In this document: positions 5,890 through 5,893 of the stretch, piece after piece
How positions within the stretch are numbered: position 1 is the stretch's first letter
How the letters are laid out: every line of letters begins with the position of its first letter
Source: an uncultured Clostridia bacterium
GTDB taxonomy: Bacteria > Bacillota_I > Bacilli_A > RF39 > UBA660
Direction of reading: 5' to 3'
DNA length: 5,893 nt
Assembly: GCA_947569225.1 (NCBI GenBank)
Contig: CANORX010000067.1
Span: forward strand, 1 to 5,893
Translations under genes and position numbers: made by a program
Notes under the pieces: model-generated
Told to the model about the DNA's origin: nothing
Databases searched by the model: none
What the model saw: only the letters and a program-made list of their open reading frames with translations

Positions 5890-5893
5890 ATTT

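Noticed and set aside
1..5893. CRISPR array, tRNA genes or tandem repeats
   Set aside because: No regularly spaced repeats and no cloverleaf-like T-loop (GGTTCRAATCC) sequences were seen on either strand.

Overview
The window is very AT-rich bacterial DNA with strong Shine-Dalgarno sites, TATAAT-type promoters and tryptophan encoded by TGG. This fits a low-GC member of the Firmicutes/Bacillota or a related walled mollicute-like lineage, possibly an uncultured gut Bacilli. The genus cannot be fixed from sequence alone. No rRNA, tRNA, CRISPR array or replication origin was recognised.

Region 1 (about 1-1707) is mobile DNA, all read leftwards. An IS3-family insertion sequence occupies 1 to about 846. 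Its orfA (497-769) is complete. Its orfB runs off the left edge and is joined to orfA by a -1 frameshift at an A7 slippery run. The IS appears to have inserted into a large serine recombinase gene (828-1707) that is dead three times over: it lacks the N-terminal catalytic domain, carries a frameshift near 1401, and is cut at the C-terminus by the IS.

Region 2 (about 1703-2732) is a two-gene unit read rightwards from a good TTGACC-17-TATATT promoter that abuts the recombinase remnant. It encodes an unrecognised single-pass membrane protein (245 aa) and an unrecognised 81-aa acidic protein. The genes overlap by 4 nt. This is the least explained part of the window.

Region 3 (2747-5889) looks like resident chromosome. 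A hairpin terminator shared by convergent genes lies at 2747-2777. cysS (cysteinyl-tRNA synthetase) is read leftwards. A divergent gene encodes an OGG1-type 8-oxoguanine DNA glycosylase. It is followed by a membrane-anchored thioredoxin-fold protein with a CSHC active site. cysS and the glycosylase gene diverge from a compact 103-bp spacer holding two extended -10 promoters.

The plus strand of regions 2 and 3 is G-over-C rich for plus-strand genes and balanced across the opposite-facing cysS. The IS and recombinase area is C-over-G rich on the same strand. This supports the view that region 1 is foreign and relatively recent. The best candidate for something undescribed is the two-gene unit of region 2. 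Nothing in the window proves a new system.
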